Origin: Arachnia propionica
GTDB lineage: Bacteria; Actinomycetota; Actinomycetes; Propionibacteriales; Propionibacteriaceae
Direction: 5' to 3'
Length of the DNA: 64,000 nt
Assembly: GCF_003859805.1 (NCBI RefSeq)
Contig: NZ_RQZG01000009.1
Span: 1-64,000 of the forward strand
Made by a program: the position numbers and the translations under genes. Of the stretch, positions 52,547 through 60,803 are shown piece by piece (the stretch's first letter is position 1; each line of letters begins with the position of its first letter). The notes beneath the pieces are model-generated. The model worked only from the letters and a program-made list of their open reading frames with translations, was not told the origin of the DNA and searched no databases.

Positions 52547-55500
52547 TCAACCCTTGTGGCGGAACCACACCGCATTCGCGCGGTGGTAGCCCTCCTCGCG
52601 GCACTCCAACCGCACCCGACCCGTGGTTCCCGCCTCGAACCGGAAGGTGCCGAGCACCACCCAGCTGCTCGGGTTCTCCTGCTGGTTGACGACGAACTCC
52701 TGCCTGCCGTCGGCGTGGTCGACGACGTAGACCGCCCGCGTCGCGGTCTCCGGGTTCGACGGGTACCAGATCGCCACCTCGTAGTCCCCCGCGACCTCGA
52801 GGTCCGGGGTCCAGATCGCGGCACCACCCGTGCGGTCGATCCGGCCGTAGCGGGTGCGGTCCCCGTCCCAGCCCGGCAGGCCGCTCGGCAGCCAGTAGTA
52901 GGCGGGGGTCTCGAGGTAGGCCGGGGCGCTGTCCCGGTTGGTGACGAGGCGGTCGTGGCCCGTCACGAGTCGTCGCGGTGGGACCCTGAGCTGCGCGAAC
53001 ACGTCGGGGGAGTCCGCCGTCGCCCGGGCCCGCATGAGGTAGGTCTTCCCCGGGATGGCGTCCGCGGCGACCTCGATCCTGAGCGGGAGCCGGGTCCAGG
53101 CCCCCGGGGCCAGGTCGTAGGTGAGGTCCGAGTCGACGACGGACCACCCGAGCGGGATCCACAGTCTCACCTCGGAGGCCTGCTGTCTGGAACTGAGGTT
53201 GACGATCCCGACCTCGGCCCCGATGACGGCACCGGGGGTCGTGATCGGTTCGGGTCGCAGCACGAAGGTCTTGACCGGGGCGAGCACCTCGACGGCGACG
53301 GGCTCACCCACCACCTCCCCCGTCGAGTGGGTGAGCACGGCCGTCAGCTCCCCCCGGTCCCCGGGGGTCGCGTCCTCGGGAACCGTCACCTCGAACAGGG
53401 CCTCGGCCCGTGACCCGGGGGACAGCCCCGGCAGGGCCCGGGTCTCGACGACCTGCCAGCCGTCGGGGGCCCGGACCGTGACCCCCACCTCCTCCGGCAC
53501 GGTGTGCGAGGCGAGGACCCGCACCTGGAGCCGGGCACGCTCCCCGGCCACCACGTCGTACGGGGCGACGAGATCGACGTGCGCCACGTCGCCCTCGGGG
53601 AGTGTCCCGGTCATGACGGGGCTGAGCCGCAGCGTCACCGGGGTCGTCGCACCCCCGTCGGTCTGCACGCGGTAGGTGAAGGGGGCGTCCACGTCGTCGA
53701 CGGGGACGGTCCACTCGTTGGGGTGGTGGGCCGACTCCAGGGAGACCTCCTCGCCCCCGCTCGAGTGGACCAGCGTCGCCGGGCCGGTGGTGGCGGCCTG
53801 CACGAAGGCGTCGTGGCCGGAGCCGTCGGGGCGGGTCAGGAGCATGCCGCGCACCACACCGATCGGGCTCTCGTCGTCGAGGTGGAAGCTCGACGACGAG
53901 CGCGTGTCGGGCAACGGCTCCCGGTGCCGCTGCGCCAGCACGTCCGGGACGCCCCGGATGATCACCGACGTGTGGCCGCGTCCGGGGATGGTCATCCGGA
54001 AGGTGTCGCGGTGGATCCACACCCGCCCCCTGCGGCCCCTGAGGCCGGGGATGGTGCCGCGGAGCCGTCCGGTCGAGGCGGCCCGGACCTGCTCCCCCAG
54101 CCGCACCGTGAAGCGTCGACCCGTGGTGCTCTCGTTGGTGAAGCTGAGGTAGAGGGAGTCGTTGCCGAGTCCGGCGAGCCAGTTGACCTGGGGGTCGTCG
54201 ACGGTGATGAGGTCCTTCGCCAGGCACGGCCACACCCCGTCCTCGCCGTGGAAGGTGCCGGGTTCGTGGCCGTAGGTGTGGAACTTGAAGAACGCGTAGG
54301 TGCTCTCGAAGGCCCCGGGGAAGAAGACCTGACCGTCGGAGCGGACGTGGTGCTCGGTGACGAGGTAGTCGATGGTCATGCCGAGCTGGGCCGGGATGTG
54401 GTGGTAGTAGGTGGTGCTCACCCCGAGGTCCATCACGAGCGGGTAGTCGGGTTTCATGTGGCGCACCCGGAACTGCCGGTCGTAGTAGCCCGGGTAGTTG
54501 GTGTAGCGGCCCACGACGAGGTTGTGGGCGAAGTCCTGCAGCAGGTCGTCGTGGGTGAGGTGGCCGAGTCGCAGCAGGCTGGCGGACCACGCGGGGATGA
54601 GGGAGAACCCGTTGAGGCCGACGTTGTTCTCCGTCCAGGTCTTGTAGGTGGTGAGCTGCTCGAAGGACATGCCGTTGGTGGAGACCAGCCAGGCGGGCAC
54701 CGTCTCCTGCGGGTGGTCGTGTTCGGGGTGGTCGTGGATGACGGGGGTGGACCAGCGTTCGGTCTGTTCCCGGATCGGTGGCTGGTTCGGCACGGTCACC
54801 TCGATGTCGGGGACCGGTCGGGTGTGGATCTGGGTGATGAATCGGCGGGCCTCACGGCGGGCGGCCTTGAGCAGGTTCGGGTCGCCGAGGACCTCGTAGG
54901 CGGCCAGCAGCTCCACCCAGGCCTTCGAGAACCAGATCTGGAACTCCTCCTCCGGCAGGTTCGTGGTGTAGGCGACGTCGATGAAGGTCTCCGCGTACCA
55001 GGCGGCGACGGCGGCCAGTTCATGCGTGTGGGCGGGGTTGCCGGTCACGGCGGCGGCGTGGAGCAGGGCCCTGATCCGGTACCCGTCCTCCCGTTGTCGG
55101 GGTTGCTCACGCAGCTGCTGCACGGCGAGGGTGGCCAGTGCCGGGAACTGGCGTCGCGTCGCGACGTGGAGGGATGCGGGGGAGTTCTGGAAGGCCACGC
55201 CACCCATCTGGTTGACCTTGGTCCGGGCCGGGTCCGGGCTCCAGGAGCTGGTGCGACGTGACAGGTGGAACTCGATGGTGGGCAGGGCCCGGTCCCGGTA
55301 GAGCTCCTCGGGGGCACCGAGCAGGTAGGCCCCGAGGAGCACGGCGGTGGTGGTGGTCTGGACACGCTGGTCCTGCTCCACGTCGACGAAACCCTTCGCC
55401 TTCGGCCACCAGCCGCTCGGGGAGGGGCTGAAGGGGGCGTCGGTGTCGGCGACGTCCCCGGCGCCGGTCAGGACGAGGTCCCAGAGGTTGTGGATCGTCG

Positions 55501-56371
55501 AGGTCATGGAGGTGTCGTAGATGTTCTCCCGGTAGGCGGTGAAGGAGTACTCGTCGCGCAGGAGTTCCTCGTGGGCCTCGACGATGGTGCCGGGCAGGGC
55601 GCAGATCCCGGTGCTGAAGCTGCGTTGCTCGCCGACCGTCATCCGGCTGAGCTCGCCGATCTGCGGGCTGAAGACCGTCGGGCGGATGATGCGTGCGGCA
55701 CCGCGCAGACTCATGCCGTAGGGCTGCCGGGTCGGCCCGAGTTCGCGTTCGTGGGTGAACTCGATCGAGGATGCGGGGATGAAACCACCGAGTGTGCAGG
55801 GCGCGCCGTCGCGGTCCACCTGGATCAGCGTCATCGGGGCGAACAGTTCCTGGGCACTCAGGGCCTGCATGTCCCAGATGTACCGGGCGTGCTGGCGGGC
55901 ACCGCACAGCACCTCCTGCACCTCGTCCGGGTCCACCTCGGGGAAGGGTTGGTGGGCGACGATGAAGTGGCCGTCGGACGGCGCGGTGAGGGTGTGGGTG
56001 ACCACGGGGTGGTCGCCTGCGAGTGAGATCCGCACCGTGAGTGCGACCGGGGAGTCGGCTGCGGTGCTCAGCTCGGCCGTGGTGTCGTCGATGCGGGTGA
56101 ACCCGGGGAGCTGGACCGCGGTGACCTCCATCGTGTCCCAGTAGTCGTCGGGGTTGCCGTCGGCCCCGGCCAGGACGAACCACTGGTCGCCGGGTCCGGT
56201 GGCGGAGGAGGAGAGGGTGCGCCACTGGCCGTCGACCAGGACGTCCAGGTCGTGGACGACGGTGTGTCCTCCCGTCCAGGTGGCGGTGTGGAACCTCATG
56301 CGGTGTCGTGGGCCGGTGAGGGTTCCGAGTTCGGTGTCGAGGGTGTAGTCGTCGAGAGCATGGTTCGTCAT
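52547..56371 (-). CDS. 1274-residue uncharacterised carbohydrate-related protein
   Basis: I do not recognise the main part. Residues 1-280 are beta-rich with many Trp. About 280-740 is helical and looks like an (alpha/alpha) toroid: FVDVEQDQRVQTTTTAVLLGAYLLG, FQIWFSKAWVELLAAYEVLG, VSTTYYHHIPAQLGMTIDYL. About 880-1130 holds Ig-like domains (NEW3-like, e.g. APYDVVAGERARLQVRVLAS). The last 130 residues match the golvesin/xanthan-lyase tail (YGRIDRTGGAAIWTPDLEVAGDYEVAIWYPSNPETAT). There is no signal peptide. It is probably a lyase, hydrolase or phosphorylase. The start at 56371 (MTNHALDDY) has GGAG six bases before it. Confidence 0.6.
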   Translation of the reverse strand: MTNHALDDYTLDTELGTLTGPRHRMRFHTATWTGGHTVVHDLDVLVDGQWRTLSSSATGPGDQWFVLAGADGNPDDYWDTMEVTAVQLPGFTRIDDTTAELSTAADSPVALTVRISLAGDHPVVTHTLTAPSDGHFIVAHQPFPEVDPDEVQEVLCGARQHARYIWDMQALSAQELFAPMTLIQVDRDGAPCTLGGFIPASSIEFTHERELGPTRQPYGMSLRGAARIIRPTVFSPQIGELSRMTVGEQRSFSTGICALPGTIVEAHEELLRDEYSFTAYRENIYDTSMTSTIHNLWDLVLTGAGDVADTDAPFSPSPSGWWPKAKGFVDVEQDQRVQTTTTAVLLGAYLLGAPEELYRDRALPTIEFHLSRRTSSWSPDPARTKVNQMGGVAFQNSPASLHVATRRQFPALATLAVQQLREQPRQREDGYRIRALLHAAAVTGNPAHTHELAAVAAWYAETFIDVAYTTNLPEEEFQIWFSKAWVELLAAYEVLGDPNLLKAARREARRFITQIHTRPVPDIEVTVPNQPPIREQTERWSTPVIHDHPEHDHPQETVPAWLVSTNGMSFEQLTTYKTWTENNVGLNGFSLIPAWSASLLRLGHLTHDDLLQDFAHNLVVGRYTNYPGYYDRQFRVRHMKPDYPLVMDLGVSTTYYHHIPAQLGMTIDYLVTEHHVRSDGQVFFPGAFESTYAFFKFHTYGHEPGTFHGEDGVWPCLAKDLITVDDPQVNWLAGLGNDSLYLSFTNESTTGRRFTVRLGEQVRAASTGRLRGTIPGLRGRRGRVWIHRDTFRMTIPGRGHTSVIIRGVPDVLAQRHREPLPDTRSSSSFHLDDESPIGVVRGMLLTRPDGSGHDAFVQAATTGPATLVHSSGGEEVSLESAHHPNEWTVPVDDVDAPFTYRVQTDGGATTPVTLRLSPVMTGTLPEGDVAHVDLVAPYDVVAGERARLQVRVLASHTVPEEVGVTVRAPDGWQVVETRALPGLSPGSRAEALFEVTVPEDATPGDRGELTAVLTHSTGEVVGEPVAVEVLAPVKTFVLRPEPITTPGAVIGAEVGIVNLSSRQQASEVRLWIPLGWSVVDSDLTYDLAPGAWTRLPLRIEVAADAIPGKTYLMRARATADSPDVFAQLRVPPRRLVTGHDRLVTNRDSAPAYLETPAYYWLPSGLPGWDGDRTRYGRIDRTGGAAIWTPDLEVAGDYEVAIWYPSNPETATRAVYVVDHADGRQEFVVNQQENPSSWVVLGTFRFEAGTTGRVRLECREEGYHRANAVWFRHKG

Positions 56372-56497
56372 GATCATCTCCATTGTTGACCGAAACTATC
56401 TGTATCATAGATGCTCCATCCATTTTGCGCGAGCAGAATCGAGGATACGCATGCAGGACATCAAGCAGCCGGGCTGGGCGCGACGGAGGGCCGACCG
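56372..56497. promoter_or_regulatory. Divergent promoter region between the giant gene and the kinase gene
   Basis: AT-rich for this window. It contains the dyad at 56398-56413 and could drive both directions. Confidence 0.5.
56398..56413. promoter_or_regulatory. Candidate IclR operator upstream of the kinase/giant-protein genes
   Basis: ATCTGTATCATAGATG, a near-perfect dyad, differs at two positions from the reverse strand of 47741-47756. It lies 27 bases upstream of the giant gene's ATG. Confidence 0.65.
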
Positions 56498-57373
56498 ATG
56501 ACGGTGCTGACCGTCGGGGAGGCCATGGGGCTGGTCACCCCGACCACCGCGACCCCGCTCAGCGAGGCGACGCAGTTCCGGTTGGAGACCGCCGGCGCCG
56601 AGGCCAACCTCGCGGTCCACCTGGCGCGCAGCGGTCACGCCGTGGCCTGGGCCTCACTGCTGGGCTGCGACCCGGTGGCCGAGCGGATCCTGCGCACCCT
56701 GGGCAGCAACGGCGTCGACGTCTCACTGGTCAGGCGCGTGCCCGGAGCCCGCACCGGGATCTTCCTCAAGGATCCGGGGCCCGGACGCACGACGGTCCAC
56801 TACTACCGCGACGGTTCGGCCGCGAGCGGTATGGATGCCGCCTTCGCCGATGTGCTCCCGCTGCCCCCCGAGACCCTGGTCCACCTCACCGGGATCACTC
56901 CGGCCCTGGGACCGTCGTGCCACGCGATGGTCGAGCGGCTCGTGGAGCGGGTGCGCTCGCTGCCCGGTGTGGAGCTGTCCTTCGACGTGAACCATCGGGC
57001 CGCGCTGTGGCCCGGGGGCGGGGCCGCCGAGGTGCTGGGGGAGCTGGTCCGGCGGGCGGACGTGGTGTTCGTCGGGCGCGACGAGGCCGCCGCGGTGTGG
57101 GGGACGGGATCGGCCGAGACCGTCCGGGAGCGCTTCCCCACCGTGCCTGAGCTCGTCGTCAAGGATGCGGGGGTGGGGGCGACGGCGTTCACCGCCGGGG
57201 GATGCTGCGTCGTCCCCGCACCGCCGGTGGAGGTGGTGGACCCCGTCGGGGCGGGCGATGCCTTCGCCGCCGGCTACCTGGCGGCGCGACTGGAGGGGGA
57301 CGGCGTGACGAAACGGTTGGAACGTGGCCACGCGTTGGCCGCGACCGTGCTGAGGAGGACCGGTGACATCTGA
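56498..57373 (+). CDS. PfkB-family kinase, KDG kinase-like
   Basis: 291 residues. Opens TVLTVGEAMGLVTP; substrate-lid region AGAEANLAVHLARSGHAVAWASLLG; C-terminal signature VEVVDPVGAGDAFAAGYLAARLEGD with the catalytic Asp in GAGD. KDG kinases are the best fit because the next gene encodes a KDPG aldolase. It would make KDPG from 2-keto-3-deoxygluconate. The ATG at 56498 has CGGAGGGC before it; an in-frame start at 56411 is less likely. Confidence 0.88.
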   Translation: MTVLTVGEAMGLVTPTTATPLSEATQFRLETAGAEANLAVHLARSGHAVAWASLLGCDPVAERILRTLGSNGVDVSLVRRVPGARTGIFLKDPGPGRTTVHYYRDGSAASGMDAAFADVLPLPPETLVHLTGITPALGPSCHAMVERLVERVRSLPGVELSFDVNHRAALWPGGGAAEVLGELVRRADVVFVGRDEAAAVWGTGSAETVRERFPTVPELVVKDAGVGATAFTAGGCCVVPAPPVEVVDPVGAGDAFAAGYLAARLEGDGVTKRLERGHALAATVLRRTGDI

Positions 57374-57992
57374 TGACCAGGGCACCGCATGGGTGACGGC
57401 CCGGTTCGACGCGGAGTTCCGGCCGGTCCCGGCCATGGTGATCCTGCGGGGTCTCGGCCCGGGAAGGAGCCTCGAGCTGGCGGAGGCCGCGTGGGAGGCC
57501 GGGATCCGGGCCGTCGAGATCCCGGTGCAGCAGGAACAGGACCTCGACACGCTGCGGGAGGTGGCACGGTGTGCCGGGACGCGCGGGAGATCGGTCGGGG
57601 CCGGGACCGTCGTCGACCCCGACCAGGTGGCGGCGGTGCGGGACGCGGGAGCGGCCTACGTCGTGAGTCCGGGCCTCGACCCCGCCCTGGTGGCGACCTG
57701 CCTGTCACAGGGTCTGCCACCCCTGCCGGGGGTCGCGACGGGCAGTGAGGTGCAGCGAGCGGTCACGATGGGGTTGACCTGGCTGAAGGTCTTCCCCGCA
57801 GCCGTGCTCGGTCCCGGGTGGTTCACCGCGATGCGTGGCCCGTTCCCGCAGGTCAAGTTCGTCGCCACGGGTGGGATCTCCGCGGCAACGGCGCAGGACT
57901 TCCTCGACGCGGGGGCCAGCGCGGTGGCCCTCGGGGCGGCCCTGACCGACCCAATCCAGCTAGGCCGTCTGTCCGGGCAACGCTGGTCGTGA
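57363..57992 (+). CDS. eda: KDPG/KHG aldolase
   Basis: 209 residues from a GTG that overlaps the kinase by 11 bases. Family motifs: AMVILRGLGPGRSLELAEAAWEAGIRAVEIPVQQ, the GAGTVVDPDQV loop, AAYVVSPGLDPAL and the Schiff-base Lys in GLTWLKVFPAAVLGPGWFTAM. It cleaves KDPG to pyruvate and glyceraldehyde 3-phosphate. The kinase-aldolase pair completes the catabolic route. Its stop lies inside a hairpin shared with the convergent gene. Confidence 0.93.
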   Translation: MTSDDQGTAWVTARFDAEFRPVPAMVILRGLGPGRSLELAEAAWEAGIRAVEIPVQQEQDLDTLREVARCAGTRGRSVGAGTVVDPDQVAAVRDAGAAYVVSPGLDPALVATCLSQGLPPLPGVATGSEVQRAVTMGLTWLKVFPAAVLGPGWFTAMRGPFPQVKFVATGGISAATAQDFLDAGASAVALGAALTDPIQLGRLSGQRWS

Positions 57993-58022
57993 ACCGTCAC
58001 ATTTCCGACGGTTCACGACCAG
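57983..58022. terminator. Bidirectional terminator overlapping two stop codons
   Basis: CTGGTCGTGAACCGTC and GACGGTTCACGACCAG are perfect 16-base arms with an eight-base loop. The eda stop (57990-57992) and the stop of the convergent HIRAN gene (57997-57999) both lie in the left arm. Confidence 0.85.
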
Positions 58023-58728
58023 TGGACAGCTGCCCTGCCTCAAGTCGACACAGCACAGCCAAGCGAGACGGAGCATCCAGATTCACCTGGTCCACGAACA
58101 CCTCCACCTCGTTGGTCTCGCGCAGACGGTGCACGGTGTCGACCAGCCAGTCAGGAACCCAGCCGACGGGAGTGCCATCGGTGGTCAGCAGGATCGCTCG
58201 CGGATTCACAGGGTTGTCCGGCTCGTCACACAGCTCGAGCTGGTCTCCCACCTTGAGCTCACGAGCCACGGCCTCATTCTGGTGACGAACTCCGGAGATG
58301 AAGAACCAGCCCTCGCAGCGGCCGTCGTGCTCCTCGAAGCTGTCCACGACGTGGAAGGTGTCGGTTTCCCGTCCACCTCCAGTACGGGCGAGGATCTCGA
58401 CAGGCAGGGCATCCTCGGTCAGCCCCAGCCACCCGACGTACTCGCCGTAGTTGACTCGCTTCCGGGACATCACCCGGTTGGCGAAGAACGCTGGCAGCAC
58501 CTCCGAGACGTAGGGGCGCCCGGTGTCGGGGAACTGGAGCAGGGGATGGAAGCCATCAACGGATCCCACGTCCTCCCGGTAGGCGAAGACGTAGCGGCCG
58601 TCGCGGAGGTGCTCGAACTGCCCGACCTCGTGGTATCCACCGTCGACGGGGTTCTTCCAGATGAGTCGGAACTTGACGGCATCCCGGGCCTCCTGCTCAG
58701 AAAGCACATCAGCCATCACTGAACGCAT
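57997..58728 (-). CDS. HIRAN-domain protein with HipA N-terminal-like domain
   Basis: 243 residues. The first 100 residues (VGQFEHLRDGRYVFAYREDV, then HPLLQFPDTGRPYVSEVLPAFFANRVMSRKR) look like the N-terminal subdomain of HipA. Residues about 125-220 (FHVVDSFEEHDGRCEGWFFISGVRH and RAILLTTDGTPVGWVPDWL) are a HIRAN domain, normally a DNA-end or nucleic-acid sensor. It starts inside the end of the kinase gene (20-base overlap) with AGGAGG eight bases upstream. This pairs a HIRAN sensor with a HipA-type kinase encoded separately. Confidence 0.7.
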   Translation of the reverse strand: MRSVMADVLSEQEARDAVKFRLIWKNPVDGGYHEVGQFEHLRDGRYVFAYREDVGSVDGFHPLLQFPDTGRPYVSEVLPAFFANRVMSRKRVNYGEYVGWLGLTEDALPVEILARTGGGRETDTFHVVDSFEEHDGRCEGWFFISGVRHQNEAVARELKVGDQLELCDEPDNPVNPRAILLTTDGTPVGWVPDWLVDTVHRLRETNEVEVFVDQVNLDAPSRLAVLCRLEAGQLSTGREPSEM

Positions 58729-59605
58729 CGCTCAACCTCCTCCGGTTCGTCTCGATAATCTTGATCGCCAATCTAGCTCGCTCCTCCGACAAAACCTCTT
58801 CGGGCATGCCCCTGGTGGCCACCGCCACATCTCCGGTGTCGAGATCGTGAAGTCGCCCCTCCAAGTACTCGCGAGGTTTTTGGGCGATCAGTCGGAACGC
58901 CTCTGCCGCCACCTCCACCGGACGTGCCCGGAAGTACCTGTTCCGTCCTTTACGCACCCACTTCACCAGCTCAGCCTCGTCCTTCAGCAGTCGTGTCACA
59001 TCCTCCATCCTCACGGCGAAGCCCAGGGCGTTGCCGTGATCGAACGTCGGCGCAAGCCATCTCCTCCCCGAACCATCCTGGATGAGCCCCCAGTTCTCAT
59101 GGTGTCTGTCACAGGCAGCCACCAAGGCATCCATCATCAAGTACCCGGCGAACAGGTCGAAGGCGCTCCAACACGAGTAGGGCTCTGGTGCTGGGAAGCC
59201 CTGGAGTGAACGATGGATGTTCTCCACCGTGTAGAGCTGGTTCCGTGCTTCTGCCTTGTCATACCCTTCCACCCCTTCAGCCAGCAGTTCATTCCCGTGG
59301 ACGAGCTGCTCCTCGGCGCCGTGGACACGTTTGATCGCGACGCCGCGCCTCCCACCCTCCTTCGCAAGACAGACGCAGGCGGACGGGAGGTCGAGCAGCC
59401 GCGCCACCACGTGGACCAGGCACTCAGCCCAGTCCTCCCCGAGCTCACCGCAATCATTCAGCCGCACGTACTTGAACAGCCACCTCGACTCATCAGAGCT
59501 GAACCAGAACTTCTTCTTGGAACCCATCTGCTCATCGGTCGAGTCGCCGTGGTTCTCAACATCCACGGGGGTCCAGTCGTACGGCGGATGCCCCTGGCAC
59601 CTCAT
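58709..59605 (-). CDS. HipA-like protein kinase
   Basis: 298 residues. Kinase core features: DESRWLFKYVR (nucleotide Lys), WAECLVHVVARLLDLPSACVCLA, a catalytic ACDRHHENWGL loop with Asp, His and Asn, and the metal-binding LAPTFDHGNALGF segment. The family includes HipA toxins and related CtkA-type kinases. A HipA protein is normally about 430-440 residues; here the N-terminal part is supplied by the HIRAN protein. The ATG at 59605 follows GAGG; an ATG at about 59527 (MGSKKKF) is possible. Composition is slightly less GC-rich than its neighbours. Confidence 0.75.
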   Translation of the reverse strand: MRCQGHPPYDWTPVDVENHGDSTDEQMGSKKKFWFSSDESRWLFKYVRLNDCGELGEDWAECLVHVVARLLDLPSACVCLAKEGGRRGVAIKRVHGAEEQLVHGNELLAEGVEGYDKAEARNQLYTVENIHRSLQGFPAPEPYSCWSAFDLFAGYLMMDALVAACDRHHENWGLIQDGSGRRWLAPTFDHGNALGFAVRMEDVTRLLKDEAELVKWVRKGRNRYFRARPVEVAAEAFRLIAQKPREYLEGRLHDLDTGDVAVATRGMPEEVLSEERARLAIKIIETNRRRLSDAFSDG

Positions 59606-59615
59606 CCGCTGGACC

Positions 59616-60803
59616 TCAGCCGACCTCGTCGCGGGCCTCGATGAAGGCCTGGATGGCCGCATCGAGGTCGTCGCGGGTCAGGGCCGCCGACAGCTGGGTG
59701 CGGATGCGGGCCCTGCCCTTGGGCACCACCGGGTAGCTGAAGGCCCGCACGTAGACGCCCCGGGCGAGGATCGCATCGGCCATCCGGGCCGCGCGCGCCG
59801 CGTCGCCGATCATCACGGGCACGATGGCGTGATCGGAGACGGGGATCTCGAAGCCCTCCTCCGTCATGCGACGCCGGAAGTACGCGGTGTTGTCGCGCAG
59901 CCGCTCCAGGAGGTCCCCGGAGGAGGCGAGCAGGTCCAGCATCGCCAGGGAGGCCCCGACGATCGCGGGGGCCAGGGAGTTGCTGAACAGGTACGGGCGG
60001 GAGCGCTGCCGCAGCCACTCGACGACCTTCGTCCGGGCGCAGGTGTAGCCGCCGGAGGCACCACCGAGGGCCTTGCCGAGGGTGCCGGTGAGGATGTCGA
60101 CGCGGTCCGTGACGCCGAACTGTTCCGGGGTGCCCGCGCCGGTGGGACCGACGAAACCAACGGCGTGGGAGTCGTCGACCATCACCAGCGCGTCGTACTC
60201 GTCGGCGAGGGCGCAGATCTCGTCGAGGGGGGCGACGTAGCCGTCCATCGAGAACACCCCGTCGGTGGCGATCACCTTGTGCCGGGCCCCGGAGGCGGCC
60301 TCCAGCTGGGTGCGCAGGTCGTCGAGGTCGCGGTTGCGGTAGCGGAACCGGGCGGCCTTGCTGAGCCGCACCCCGTCGATGATGGAGGCGTGGTTGAGCT
60401 CGTCGGAGATGATGGCGTCCTGCTCCCCGAACAGGGTCTCGAACAGGCCGCCGTTGGCGTCGAAGCACGACGAGTAGAGGATGGTGTCGAAGTCGTCGGC
60501 GATGTCGGGGCGGAGGAAGGCGGTGAGGCGTCGCTCCAGCTCCTGGTGCTGGGTCTGGGTGCCGCAGATGAACCGGACCGAGGCCATGCCGAAACCCCAG
60601 CGGTCGAGGGCGGCCTTCGCGGCGTCGATGAGGACGGGGGAGTCCGCCAGGCCGAGGTAGTTGTTGGCGCACAGGTTGATGACCCGGCCCGCCGGGGTCG
60701 CGACGTGGGCAGCCTGCGCGGTGGTCAGTGGCTCCTCGTGCTTGTGGAGGCCGTCGGCGCGGAGCTGGTCCAGCTGGGCCGAGATGTCGTCGATGAAGTT
60801 CAC
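59616..60803 (-). CDS. kbl: Glycine C-acetyltransferase (2-amino-3-ketobutyrate CoA ligase)
   Basis: 395 residues from GTG. The PLP enzyme of the alpha-oxoamine synthase family; it splits 2-amino-3-ketobutyrate with CoA into glycine and acetyl-CoA. Motifs: [13 protein letters not shown] at the start, [37 protein letters not shown], and the PLP Lys in [17 protein letters not shown]. The GTG overlaps the tdh stop by four bases (GTGA). Together with tdh this is the threonine dehydrogenase route. Confidence 0.96.
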   Translation of the reverse strand: MNFIDDISAQLDQLRADGLHKHEEPLTTAQAAHVATPAGRVINLCANNYLGLADSPVLIDAAKAALDRWGFGMASVRFICGTQTQHQELERRLTAFLRPDIADDFDTILYSSCFDANGGLFETLFGEQDAIISDELNHASIIDGVRLSKAARFRYRNRDLDDLRTQLEAASGARHKVIATDGVFSMDGYVAPLDEICALADEYDALVMVDDSHAVGFVGPTGAGTPEQFGVTDRVDILTGTLGKALGGASGGYTCARTKVVEWLRQRSRPYLFSNSLAPAIVGASLAMLDLLASSGDLLERLRDNTAYFRRRMTEEGFEIPVSDHAIVPVMIGDAARAARMADAILARGVYVRAFSYPVVPKGRARIRTQLSAALTRDDLDAAIQAFIEARDEVG

